Below, piece by piece: positions 20,288 to 30,173 of a stretch of 64,000 nt of DNA. The DNA is from Verrucomicrobiaceae bacterium (GTDB taxonomy: Bacteria > Verrucomicrobiota > Verrucomicrobiia > Verrucomicrobiales > Verrucomicrobiaceae). The translations under genes and the position numbers were made by a program. Position 1 is the first letter of the stretch. Every line of letters starts with the position of its first letter. The notes under the pieces are model-generated. The model searched no databases. It was not told the DNA's origin and saw nothing but the letters and a program-made list of their open reading frames with translations. The stretch is from assembly GCA_016713035.1 (NCBI GenBank), contig JADJPW010000004.1:62001-126000 (forward strand). Reading direction: 5' to 3'.

Positions 20288-21032
20288 TTATTCCTCACCA
20301 TACTTGCATAGGAGGTTCCAGAGGTGCTGGATGTCCGATTCCGTGATGCCCGGGCAGTCGAGAGCGGCTTCGTGATCAAAATGCTTTCTTGCCTGGGTCT
20401 TCAGGGTGCGATTAAAAAAGGCCTTGAGCCGCATGGATGAAGTCTGGTGACGAGCCGCTAGCTCCTCCTGGCTGGGGGCGGGGCGCGGCGGCCAGCGATC
20501 CGTGAGCACTAGTGGGAGCAAGTCTGCCACCAGATCCTCATGCCCTTTCCCGTCATATTTATTTTGCAGGGCTTTTTGCGCGGCCCGCCAGATTTCACGC
20601 GCTAACATCAGATCGAAAGTAGGCTCTGGAGCTAGATGGGCTATGTGTGCCGCCCGAAAGCTATGCGCTGCATGCTCAGGATCGAACTCGACAAAAATCC
20701 CACCACCTCCGCGTTTCACCGCACTGTGTGCTCGCCGATGATTGCTGTCGATGTTGCGGAAGCATTTCATCAGCCAGTGGCTGAGATGAGCACCACGATT
20801 GGAGTCAAATTTTCGCAGCATGTCGTCCTTCACCACCTCGGCAAAGAAGTCCTGCACGCGATCCTGCGCATCCGGTTCCTTTAGACCCAAGGAGCGTGCA
20901 AAACCATACATTGCGGGGTAGTAGATCGTGCAAAAGGTGCCAGCGACACCTCTCGCACACGCGGGTCTGTGTCTTTCAAGTTCACCAGAAGGTATGTGAG
21001 GTGGTGGGAAAGTGACGTGGGCTAAACTGCAT
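20288..21032 (-). CDS. ECF-type RNA polymerase sigma factor, divergent to a kinase (frameshifted as read)
   Basis: About 248 residues, reading down from the ATG at 21032 (MQFSPRHFPTTSHTF). Shifts near 20980 and 20930 restore LVNLKDTDPRVREVSLAPF and FCTIYYPAMYGFARSLGL. Region 2 follows: EPDAQDRVQDFFAEVV, FDSNRGAHLSHWLMKCFRN and IDSNHRRAHS match the planctomycete/verrucomicrobial sigma group that pairs with Ser/Thr kinases. The C-terminal region 4 is LTDRWPPRPAPSQEELAARH and RLKAFFNRTLKTQARKHF. It is transcribed away from the kinase gene with about 100 bases between starts. In related systems the kinase phosphorylates the sigma factor to activate it; applying that here is inference. Confidence 0.8.
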
Positions 21033-21135
21033 GGGAGAGTATCTTCCCCCTTGTACTGCGAAAAGGCAGATGATTGTGACAGTTTTCCTAACAGAACGGA
21101 GCGTTTTAAGCTTACATCTGCCCGTATTCTCCTGC

Positions 21136-24100
21136 ATGTCGTCAGCCGCCGCACACTCAGCCCTACTCCAGTCTTTGGCTGGGATCTGCGCTTTGAGGTA
21201 TTGGAAAAGATCGGCACCGGGGCCATGGGCCAGGTCTGGCGTGCTAGGGAGATCGCCACGGGACGCATCGTCGCCCTGAAAATGATCGATCCCGCCCGCA
21301 CGGGCGATGAGCAAACACTCGCCCGCCTAGAGATCGAAGGCGAGACGCTGACCAAACTGCGCGAAGCTGGTGCTCATGAGCATGTCGTGCCGATCCTCGA
21401 CTTCAAAATCACCGAGGAGCACGCCTGCCTCGTCATGGAGTTCATCCCAGGCCTGAATCTGAAAAAATGGTGCTCCACGCATCAGCTCAACCTCACGGAT
21501 CGAGATGTCTCATGGCCCAGATCGCCCGAGCTGCCGGGTGGTTCCACGGACTCGGCATCGTCCACCGGGACTTAAAGCCCGCGAACATCCTCGTCCATGC
21601 CACGAGCCAGCAGCCCGTCATAGTCGATTTCTCCATCGCCAAGGTGGAGGATACCCTCACGCTGACTTTGACGAATGAAGCGCTCGGCACTGCGCCCTAC
21701 ATGGCCCCAGAGCAGTTTGACAAAAGACGCGGCCCCATCACCCCGTCCACGGATGTCTATGCACTCGGAGCCACGCTGTATGAATTACTCACGCAGGTGC
21801 ATCCACATCCCGGAGAGTTCACCGTCATCATCCAGCGCCATAATGACGAAGTCCGCCCCGCTCCGCCCTCCGCGCTGAATCCCGCCGTACCGCGTGATCT
21901 GGAATGCATCCTCCTCAAAGCCCTCTCCCATCAACCGCTAGACCGCTATACCGATGGCACCGCGCTCGCGGATGATCTCGACAGGTTCTTGGCCGGAGAG
22001 CCGGTCAAAGCCCGCCCACTGTCACTGGCGACGCGCATCGTCCGGCACGCCCGCAGGAAGCCAGCCCTCACCGCCGCGCTGGCCGCATGCCTCGTTCTCG
22101 GAGGCATCGCGTTATGGAATGGGCAGCGCCAGGCCGCCCAGAGGCAGCGCTTCGACCTGGAGACTCAGCTCACCACCGCGATGCAGTATGAGCATTGGAG
22201 CAAAAGCAGCCTAAGCGATGCAGAGGCCACCCTCGCCGCTCTGGCCCAGCATGACGCCACGCTGGCCACCACGCTCCGCCAGCACCACCAGCAGGACGTC
22301 GTGCATGACATCGAGGCTCGCCTCCAGCAGCCCCACCTGCTCGAAGCGGACTTCATCTGGCTGCGCAACACCGCCGAGTGGCTGGTCCACGCCTCCCAGA
22401 GCAGGCAGAGCATCTCCAAAGCCTCATCACCGCCCGCCGCGGCCGCTGGCAGACGATTGCCGAGCTACGACCTCCTTTTAGCGACATGCACGGCCTTCTT
22501 CCCCGCTCCCACATCAGCGAGGTCGATGGCCTACTCCACGCCTCCCATACTGAGGCTAAAAGCAACCCTCCCTCTATCATAATCACCGATGCAGCCACCG
22601 TGCCGATGGAGATCGACTGCATTTTTGTCGCAGAGGGGAAAAGCTTCCACCACATCGCTTTGGATTTTGCTCGTCAAAACGCCTACCTCGTCCTGCTGCT
22701 CTACAAAGTGAGTCACACACCCAAGACCATCCTGGCCGATATGGGACTCCAATCGGCCGACCCACAGAGCTACGTCCTTTATTACAAGCTCCATGATTCA
22801 TTCCAGCACGGCATCCTCATTCCCGATGCGCATCTGCTCGACCAGCCCTTCCGCATGCCCCTGCGAGTGGAGCGTGAATGGGCAGAGTCCACGCTCAATG
22901 ACCGGTGGCACCTACGGCTGGACTCCCCCTTTGCCCTCGGCTCCTCCCAGCCAAACAACCATGCCCGCATCTCCTGGCCCTCGGACATCGGGCTACAGCG
23001 CCTCACCTTACGCAATCGGCATGCGGATGCCGTCAGTCCACTGGAAGCCAGTGGGCCGCCGCTCGCCATCTGGTAATGAAAACCTCCTCGGAGATCCCCA
23101 TGTCGGCCCAGAGGCAAATAGCAAGATCGCCCAGTGTCTTTGGCTAGAGGGGGAGCGCAGTGCCGCCGTAATACAGTGGGAGAAAACCATCCCCTCACCC
23201 CTTCCACCTGGCGAGACCGCAGTCTCCTCCAGCTCACCTTTCACAGCCTCCTCTCCCGGGATTGGCAGGCCACCGCCCGCTATGCCGCCCTGCTGCCGAA
23301 CCACCCGCCGCCCGCCACCTTGCAGTCCGTGGTGGGTCCCCATTCCCGTGAAATCTCGCACCTCCTGGTGCATATCGGCCTGGGTATTGTGCAGCCCAGG
23401 ATCGACCCCTTACAGGTCAGCACCATTCACCGGGCTTTTGAGAAACTACAAACCCCGCCGCTCGATCTCGCCAACCGCCTCGGCATGGCCCTCCACTTTG
23501 CCCAGCAGGATGCGGAGGCCAAAGCCCTCTTTCAGAAAGGTCTCAGCACCTGAGACAGCTACTCCCTGCTCCCAGAAAGCCTCATCGCCATCACTAACTG
23601 CCTGGACCAATGGTGTCGCTTCAGCCCTTCCGAAAACGATCCCCAACTGACCGCTGCCCTCGAAAAATGGCAGACCTCCACCGACGGGCGAGCACCCTGG
23701 CACATGGAGCAGGCCCGCAGAGCCGCACGCCAGTCGGATCTCCATGCTGCCGTCACCTCCATCCGTGCCGCCCGCGAAGTCACGCCCGAAAAACTAGACA
23801 ACCGCCTCCACACTAGCCTCTGGCTACTCGAAGGCATGCTCTATCGGCTGCAGGGTGCCGAAGAGCGAGCGCAGAACGCATGGAAAAAGGCCCGCTCCAT
23901 CGCCGCCACCGTCACCATGAGGCACCCGCTACATCTCATCGACAGCATCCTGCTCCACAGCCTCACTCAGGGCTGGAACCGTGAAACATTGGGCGACGTA
24001 CTCACCACCTTCGCCAGCCGCCATCTCGGCAAAGAAGACCGTCCCGCAGTCCAAATCACCATTCACCGCACCTTCCTCACCGATCCCGCCTGGATCAGCA

Positions 24101-24456
24101 CCTTCAACGCCGTGCTGCAAAGCGAAGAAGGCCGAAAATTCGCCCAGGACTACACTTTATGCCTCGATCCACCGCGTGAGCTCGTCCTGCGCTTTTACCG
24201 CATGCTTTTCGAGCATCATTTCCTCAGCACCGCCTTCCCCGGCCACGCCCGAGCACACCACCCGTGTCCGCCAGATCGTGGACCAGCTCGTCACCGAAAT
24301 GACCATGAACCCACGTGGCGAGATCGAGCACCTCTACGCCTACCTCCGCGCCTGGAACGATGCATCTGCCGCCAGCACCCTTTTCGATCCACCTACCCCT
24401 ACAGCCCTGCCCTGATCGAAAACCTGCGGTGGCTGCTGAAGCAGCGGCAGCGGTAA
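21136..24456 (+). CDS. Transmembrane Ser/Thr protein kinase with large C-terminal domain (multiply frameshifted as read)
   Basis: A PknB-type kinase of about 1,100 residues. The kinase domain shows the Gly loop IGTGAMGQVW, the Lys in IVALKMI, IVHRDLKPANIL and a DFS in place of DFG (VIVDFSIAK), then GTAPYMAPEQF and DVYALGATLYELL. A membrane helix (PALTAALAACLVLGGIALW) separates it from a long extracytoplasmic part with helical, TPR-like segments (LWLLEGMLYRLQGAEERAQ). Breaks occur near 21180, 21500, 22400, 23080, 23170, 24240 and 24390, with an in-frame TGA at 23551. The start is uncertain (ATG at 21136 needs an early shift). It is divergently paired with the sigma factor. Confidence 0.75.
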
Positions 24457-24533
24457 AGCCAGAGAGGCCCTGACAGAAAAATATTTCCACATCACTGTCA
24501 CCGGGGCAGTCTTTTCGGGAATACCCAGGCAGA

Positions 24534-24739
24534 ATGGCTTTCTGCGCTCCATCCTCCCTTTTTGGCTCCTTGCCGCTTTTTACCTTGGCACGGCGAGTAG
24601 CCGCGCCGCCGACCTGAACGCCATCTCCGGCCTCCAGGTGCAAAACGGCGTCGTCACCGTCGAGTTCGCGGATAATGCGGGATTCTATAACCAGCGGCAG
24701 CACTCAATGACTCCGCCACTTGGGCACGAGCGCACATGA
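24534..24739 (+). pseudogene. Truncated duplicate of the secreted-protein gene at 25561
   Basis: A stretch at about 24600-24694 repeats, with few mismatches, the bases at 25620-25705; both encode RAADLNxISGLQVQNGVVTV followed by EFADN. A signal-like segment precedes it (SILPFWLLAAFYLGTASS). After the shared part the copy runs out: one frame stops at 24739 and another gives DSATWARAHMSP, a decayed version of the LANWAPADMSL of the intact copy. It lies in the 376-base space between the kinase and the lipoprotein at 24833; the rest of that space shows nothing else I can name. Confidence 0.6.
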
Positions 24740-24832
24740 GCCCAGTCAGATTGACGATGGATGAACACGGAATGCGGAACTCTCCAGCCCGCTCACCCGC
24801 CCACCGCTTAGTTCCCGAACCATGAAAAACAT

Positions 24833-25093
24833 ATGCACCACGCCCTCCTCCTCATCACTGCCGCCCTCAGTTCCTGCGTCATGCCCCCGCCGATCTACAC
24901 CAACCAGCCCTACCTGCCGCCCAGTCCGCAGGAACAGGCCATCGCACGGGCCAACATTAACGCCGTCGAAGACGAGAGCTATGCCTTCCGCCAGCGCGAA
25001 CGCATGGGGCAGGCAGCCGCCATCGAAAAGGCCACCCGCAACAACCCGCGCAGCATCAGCAACACCAGTAATTCCGTCTGGATCAGCCGCTAA
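24833..25093 (+). CDS. Small lipoprotein
   Basis: An 86-residue protein with a lipoprotein signal: MHHALLLITAALSSCVMPP, lipobox LSSC with the Cys at residue 15. The mature part is Pro-rich at first (PPPIYTNQPYLPPSPQ), then Gln/Arg-rich helix (SYAFRQRERMGQAAAIEKA). An alternative ATG at 24822 (MKN) lies one base out of frame and may be the true start if a base is missing near 24833. No family recognised. It is followed 66 bases later by another small lipoprotein, so the two probably form a surface pair. Confidence 0.6.
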   Translation: MHHALLLITAALSSCVMPPPIYTNQPYLPPSPQEQAIARANINAVEDESYAFRQRERMGQAAAIEKATRNNPRSISNTSNSVWISR

Positions 25094-25159
25094 GTCATCC
25101 CCGCTAAAAAAAGCGAACCCTAACCCCAACGCATAACACCAGCAAAAACACATCAGACC

Positions 25160-25465
25160 ATGAAACACCCGATCCATGCTCTCCTCCTCGTTTTATCGGC
25201 CATTTCACTCACCAGTTGCGCTCCCGGCATGGGCGGCGGTTTCGGTGACTATGGAGCACGCGTCAAAAGCGACCGCAGTCAGTCCCACAAGCTCATCACC
25301 GAGGCGGAATACAGGCAGTTTGGCCGCCAGCGTGCCAATGAAGGCGATGAATCCAGTCACCAAGGCCGCATGCAGCAGGAGGGCATCAACAGCTACCTAC
25401 GGCCCCTGCATGGTGTGCGCGACGCCGTCGGCACCGTGAGCGGCATTGGCGGTTTCTTCCGCTAA
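25160..25465 (+). CDS. Small lipoprotein
   Basis: A 101-residue protein with an intact frame and a lipoprotein signal peptide (MKHPIHALLLVLSAISLTSC, lipobox LTSC with Cys at residue 20). The mature part is Gly-rich at the start (APGMGGGFGDYG), then polar with SHKLITEAEYRQFGRQR, and ends IGGFFR. No family recognised. It shares its lipoprotein type and position with the gene just upstream, and precedes the repeat-bearing secreted proteins. Confidence 0.7.
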   Translation: MKHPIHALLLVLSAISLTSCAPGMGGGFGDYGARVKSDRSQSHKLITEAEYRQFGRQRANEGDESSHQGRMQQEGINSYLRPLHGVRDAVGTVSGIGGFFR

Positions 25466-25560
25466 AAAACACCATCTTTCCAGCCTGTGGCACGCATTGG
25501 CCGCAGGCTGGCACTTCATCCTCGGTCCCTCCCACCGCCCACCTTTGTCCCCTCCACCAT

Positions 25561-26406
25561 GTTGCCACGAATCATTCAGCTCCTCTGCATCATGTGCCTG
25601 TTCCTGCTGGATTCAGTCCGCGCCGCCGACCTGAACACCATCTCCGGCCTCCAGGTGCAAAACGGCGTCGTCACCGTCGAGTTCGCGGACAATCCAGGGG
25701 TCTATTACCTCCTTGAGCACTCGCATGACCTCGCAAACTGGGCACCAGCAGACATGAGCCTCGGCATCGACTCCGTACTCGACCTCGCACCCGGCGTCAC
25801 CAAGGGCTTCTTCCGCGCCGTCCCTTACAGCAAATTCTCCCGCAGGACACGGATGGTGACGGCATCGACGACATCTACGAGCTCACGCACTCCAGCGTGC
25901 TCGATCCGCTAGACCCCAGCGACGGCTCCCACCTCGCCCCGGTGGCGGCGGACTCACGAATTATCAGGTCTATCTGAATCTCTTTGGCATCCTTAGCTAC
26001 AAAATCCTTCAGCGGGAAGGCCGCGAGGTCAGCGTGTTCAATTTCGGCAGTGGCACCCCGTTTGAGACCATCACCCGCGAGCAGTCCGTCTTCAACTTTG
26101 GCAGCCCCAGCGCCACAGTGGAGGCAAATAGCCGCGAAATCTCCTCTACAACGGCCAAGCCGTCCCCGTGAGCGATCTCATGCAGCGCGAAAGCCGCGAG
26201 TGGAGCGTCTTCAACTTCGGCAGCTCCTCCGCCGCCGTCGAGGCCATCTCACGCGGCATCAGCCTCTACAACGGCCAGGCCGTCCCCGTCAGCGATCTCC
26301 TCCAGCGGGAGAGCCGCGAATGGAGCGTCTTCAACTTCGGCAGCCCCAGCGCCACCTACGAGGCCATCAGCCGCGAAGTCAGCGTCCTCAACTTCACCGA
26401 ACCTAA
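25561..26406 (+). CDS. Secreted protein with calcium-type repeat and EVSVFNFG repeats (frameshifted as read)
   Basis: Signal peptide MLPRIIQLLCIMCLFLLDS, then ADLNTISGLQVQNGVVTVEF and the YYLLEHSHDLANW motif common in verrucomicrobial secreted proteins. After a shift near 25845 a thrombospondin-type-3-like stretch (DTDGDGIDDIYELTH, DPLDPSD) is followed by tandem EVSVFNFG repeats. Further shifts lie near 25935-25990 and 26143. The exact end is uncertain: one frame stops at 26406, another runs past the next gene's start. The product is probably a cell-surface or extracellular protein. The N-terminus was duplicated to 24600 (see there). Confidence 0.6.
26020..26400 (+). repeat. Tandem 120-bp repeats encoding SREVSVFNFG-type units
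   Basis: Two full 120-bp units (about 26144-26263 and 26264-26383) and two partial ones before them. Each encodes about 40 residues with SLYNGQAVPVSDLxQRESRE followed by WSVFNFGS and a S(P)SA.xEAIS linker. The unit boundary word cctctacaacggcca repeats at a spacing of exactly 120 bases. One C is missing at about 26143 in the first unit. Confidence 0.85.
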
Positions 26407-26438
26407 GCCATTTCTGATTCTGGAATCCATCTCATCCC

Positions 26439-27605
26439 ATGAAACACAAAACCATATCCATCCTCCTAGCTGCCTTCTTGGGCGGCATCCTCGCCGCCCA
26501 CGCGCAGCTCACCATCCCCAGCGACGGCTCTGACGGAGCCTTCGCCCCAGCCGCCAACGTCGAAATCGACCTCGGCCTCGCCACCACCGCCCTCTGGAAC
26601 ACTCCCGGCAGCGGCAACGGCGTCTATGACGCCGAGAAATGGGCCGTCGTCTTCAAATACAGCTCCGTGAACATTCCGGCGGGTGTCAAAGTCACGTTCA
26701 AAAATCATCCGACGTATGCACCGGTCGTTTGGCTGGTGCAGGGGAATGTGACGATTGCGGGGGAATTAAGCCTCAAGGGTAAAGATGGAACAGAAGACGT
26801 AGTCCAAAACTGACTCCTGCTGAACCTGGACCAGGTGGGTTCCGCGGCGGTGTAGCAGGACCCGCAGGCTTTGGGGCAGGTTACGGCCCTGGAGCCGGCC
26901 AAGCAGGTCAAAATAGAGGATCATATGTTGGAGCATATGGCACTCCACAGATTCTCCCTTTACTTGGTGGCTCTGGCGGAGGCGGCAGTCCTCATGGCGC
27001 TGGTGTGTCGGCTAGCGGTGGTGGTGGAGCAGTATTGGTCGCCGCATCAGGTAGCATATCCATAAACGGCACGATTGACGCAAGGGGCGGTGAAAGCGTG
27101 TATGGAGGTGTCACGGGGAGCGGTGGAGCAGTGAAGCTCATCGCATCAAATATCGCTGGTGCAGGAGCAATCCGAGCTATCACTAACAATGGGAACAATG
27201 GCCGCATTCGCATCGAAACCAGCAGCCTTGCGCCCTACTCCAAACCTTCCCCGAAACCATCGGCGTCCCACCCGCCAATCCCCGGTCATCTGGCCTGCTG
27301 CGAATGCCCCCATCGCCAAAGTCGTCAGCGTGGATGCCGTGAATGCCCCGGCCGATCCGCGTGCGCCGCTCGTTGCGGGAGCCGATGTCGCCATCCAGAA
27401 CAGCAATCAGGTCAACATCCTCATCGAAACGACCAACTTCCCCATCGAAGGCGTCGTGCAGCTCAACATCACGCCAAAATTCGGCAACCGCACTACCCTG
27501 AGCGCCACCCGCCTCAGCGGCGACATCACCTCCGCCACCTGGCGTGTGCAGACGACTCTCCCCCAGGGCTTCGTCACCCTGCAGGCCCGCGCCACGCAGC
27601 CGTGA
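26439..27605 (+). CDS. Secreted Gly-rich adhesin-like protein (frameshifted as read)
   Basis: Signal peptide MKHKTISILLAAFLGGILAA, then LTIPSDGSDGAFAPAANVE and a beta-rich region with WLVQGNVTIAGELSLKGKDG. After a shift near 26810 a Gly-rich stretch follows (FRGGVAGPAGFGAGYGPG, GGSGGGGSPHGAG), then SISINGTIDARGGESVYGG, which looks like a right-handed beta-solenoid ladder. A shift near 27240 leads to the C-terminal domain (IETTNFPIEGVVQLNITP, VQTTLPQGFVTLQARAT). Likely exported and surface- or matrix-associated. No enzyme motif. It ends before a hairpin at 27748. Confidence 0.6.
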
Positions 27606-27747
27606 CGCCTCGTTTGCCGAGCTCGCCAAAGAACGAAAGCGCAAAGGTTTATATCCCACCCTGAACTCGCCGCAGCCTAGCGATCGCACCAATTACACAA
27701 AATTTGCCCGGAGGCGCTCTCCCTCGAACGCTAGCCGGGCATTTCAG

Positions 27748-27793
27748 ACGCCGCCCTGCTTTTTTCACGGTCGGGGCGGCGTTCTGCTTTTTC
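27748..27793 (+). terminator. Probable rho-independent terminator
   Basis: A 9-bp perfect stem (acgccgccc at 27748-27756 with gggcggcgt at 27774-27782), a 17-base loop and a T-rich stretch (tctgcttttt). It lies between the convergent Gly-rich protein gene and the PfkB gene and most likely ends the plus-strand unit. Confidence 0.6.
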
Positions 27794-27819
27794 TGAAGTG
27801 CCGTGACGAGTAATTCACC

Positions 27820-28736
27820 TCACGCAAACTGCGTGTACGCCTTCAGCTCCGCGATGCGCTGGGCGACATCGAGTGCGGTGACGGTTTGCAGTTTGTGCGT
27901 GCTGAAGGCTTCGCAGGTGTAGCTGGCCACCACGCTGCCGTGGACGACGGCTTGGCGTAGGTCGTCGAAGGTGGGCTTCGTTTTGCCGTGGGCGGAGAGC
28001 CAGCCGCAGAGACCACCGAGGAAGCTGTCACCTGCGCCAGTGGGGTCAAAGACGCTGGGCAGCGGATAGGCGCTGCAGGAGAAGAAGTGCGCGGCATTTT
28101 CGCCGAAAAGGTATCTGCCATGCTCACCGCGCTTCACGATGACGAATTTCGGGCCTTTGGCGCGGAGCTTACGACCGGCTTCGACGAGGTTGGTGGTGCC
28201 TGCGAATTCTTTGGCCTCGCCGTCATTGATGACGAGTAGGTCGATGCGCTTCAGCACGTCATGCAGGCGTTCATTGGCGATGCTGATCCATAGATCCATC
28301 GTGTCCGCAGCGATGAAATCGACCGCTCCGCATTGGTCGATCATCTGCATCTGGTTTTCTGGGTGCATGTTCGCGGCGATGGCGATCTTGGCCTGCTGGG
28401 CGGCGGCGGGGAGCTTCACACTCCAGTTTTCCAGCACGTTCACGGCGACGTTGTGCGTGGTGCGGTTGTTCATGTCCTCGTGGTATTCACCGGTCCAGGT
28501 GAAGGAGGCTCCACTGCTGCGCTCCAGCCCGCCGAGCTCCACGCCATGGCTGGCGAGCATGTCGAGGTGCGCCTGTGGGAAATCATGACCGATGATGCCG
28601 ACGAGGTGCACGGGGCGGCTAAAGATGCTCGCGGCGAGTGCTGCGTAGCTGGCGGAACCGCCGAGCAGGTTTTTTGCTCATCCTGCGGAGTTTTGACATT
28701 GTCGAGTGCGACGGAGCCTGCGATGACGACGGACAT
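27820..28736 (-). CDS. PfkB/ribokinase-family carbohydrate or nucleoside kinase (one frameshift as read)
   Basis: ATP-dependent kinase of the PfkB fold, about 305 residues, cytoplasmic. The start at 28736 gives MSVVIAGSVALDNVKTP, the usual first strand. A run of six A (coding strand) near 28675 lacks one base; with seven the product reads DEQKNLLGGSASYAAL, the substrate-binding Gly-Gly motif. The second half has VINDGEAKEF, VIVKRGEHG and the catalytic-Asp signature DPTGAGDSFLGGLCGWL. The substrate (sugar, adenosine or similar) is not fixed by these motifs. Divergent from the OmpA-like gene at 28876. Confidence 0.88.
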
Positions 28737-28875
28737 GGGTGGTAAAGGAAGGTGAAGTAGTTAGTTGTTGCCCAATGCGCCGCGTATTTTTAAATCAAAG
28801 CCGCGCCGGAAAGGGCCGCCGATCATCGGTTCCGCCCCGGTGTGTCAAGCACCACCTCCGACCCTGTTCCGTGCC

Positions 28876-30143
28876 ATGCGTCTGAGTCTTTTTTTTCTCA
28901 TGCTGATCCTTCTGCCTGTCGCGGCAGGGGTTCATACATGGCTCTTTGCAGGCATGAGCTCCCAGGGCTGGTGGCAGAGGCAAAGGCGCGGCTGCTCGCT
29001 GCGGGTGTGCGTGATCCAGTCGTGACGCTGCATTGCCTGGACATCGACCTCGCGGGTGAGGCGGCTGATCCTCCCGCTCATGAGCGGGCGCTGGAGGCGA
29101 TCCGCCAGATCGGCGTGCTGCGGCTAAAGCCCCAGGCGGACCGCATCCACGTTTTTGCCAGTGTGCGGCACGAGCTGGGTGAGAAGACTTTGCGCGTGAG
29201 TGGATGGCTACCGGAGCAGAAGGATGTGGCTGCGCTGTCTGCGCTGCTGGCAGATTTGCGCCCTGATTTGCAGATCGACACCTCGGAGCTACGCCATGCG
29301 CCGGAGGTGCGCTGGCCAGAGGATTATCAGCCACCACTCGATGCCACGGATGCCTTTCTCGCGCCGATTCTCGATTCCCTGCATGTGCCAGCGGAGCTGA
29401 AAATCGAAGCCACAGAGGACATGATCGTGCTCAGTGGCATGTTGCCAGCGGGCGGAATCGGGCGAGGCCCTCGTCGCGGCTATCTCTGGAGCGGGCGCGG
29501 CCCATGTCGTCGATCCAGGTGGGCCCAAAGCCAGCCCGCATGTGCGTCCGGCCTCTTTTGCGAAAAAGAGCCGCTAGCGGCCTTCGCGGCGAGCTTTTCG
29601 CCGCTCCAGCGCCGCGTCTCTTTGAGATGCATGATCAGCATAGCCCGCGCATCACGGGCGTGGCCACACGGCGGCTTGAGAGTGAGTGGCTGGCTCTTTT
29701 TGCGGCCCGTGACGGGTGGTGCGGTGGTGGACTCGCGCCTCACGCTGCTACCTTCCGAGTATCATTTCCCCGGTTACAAGACGCAGACCCAGCTCCCCGC
29801 TGCGACCCTGGCACAACTGCGCGGCCTACTGCGTGAGAGCACCGTGGTTTTTGAATCTGGCACTCGCATCCCAGCTGCGGAGCAATCTCGCCTCTCGGCG
29901 CTGGCTCCCGCTTTGCTCAATGCTGGCCCCGCACTCGCTCTCGTCATCGCTGGGCATCCTGATCCTGCTGCTGCGGATGCAGAAAAAGAGGCGCGATTAG
30001 CCAAGTCCCGTGCAGAGGCCGTGCTCTCCTTTCTGGAGGAGGAGGGCGTGCCCTCCAGCGACATCACGGCCATCGCCTGCGACCCTGTACCACCAGACTC
30101 TGCTGCTGCACCGCCGCGCAGCGTCGAGATCCTCATCAAATAA
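28876..30143 (+). CDS. OmpA-like protein with BON-type repeats (frameshifted as read)
   Basis: About 420 residues. An N-terminal helix (MRLSLFFLMLILLPVAAGVH) is followed, after a shift near 28945, by two or more segments with a BON-like pattern (VFASVRHELGEKTLRVSGWL, then LKIEATEDMIVLSGMLP). Compensating shifts near 29455 and 29690 hide AHVVDPGGPKASPHVRP-type sequence. The C-terminus is an OmpA-like peptidoglycan-binding domain: STVVFESGTRIPAAEQ, LALVIAGHPDP, RAEAVLSFLEEEGVP. Such proteins tether the envelope to peptidoglycan. It precedes a small membrane protein with a helix-hairpin-helix end, with only 30 bases between. Confidence 0.6.
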
Positions 30144-30173
30144 ACCGAGACACTGAGAATCCGCCCCCACTTC

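Noticed and set aside
20238..20289. Bidirectional terminator between the repeat protein and the sigma factor
   Set aside because: The 8-bp arms (aacgcccc and ggggcgtt) are 36 bases apart with no T-run and overlap the sigma factor stop, so I do not call it.
16740..24456. Prophage or integrated element
   Set aside because: No integrase, terminase, capsid or attachment repeats; the genes are secreted, regulatory or enzyme types usual for the group.
26020..26400. CRISPR array
   Set aside because: The repeats are 120 bp long, in frame and protein-coding, without spacers of regular size.
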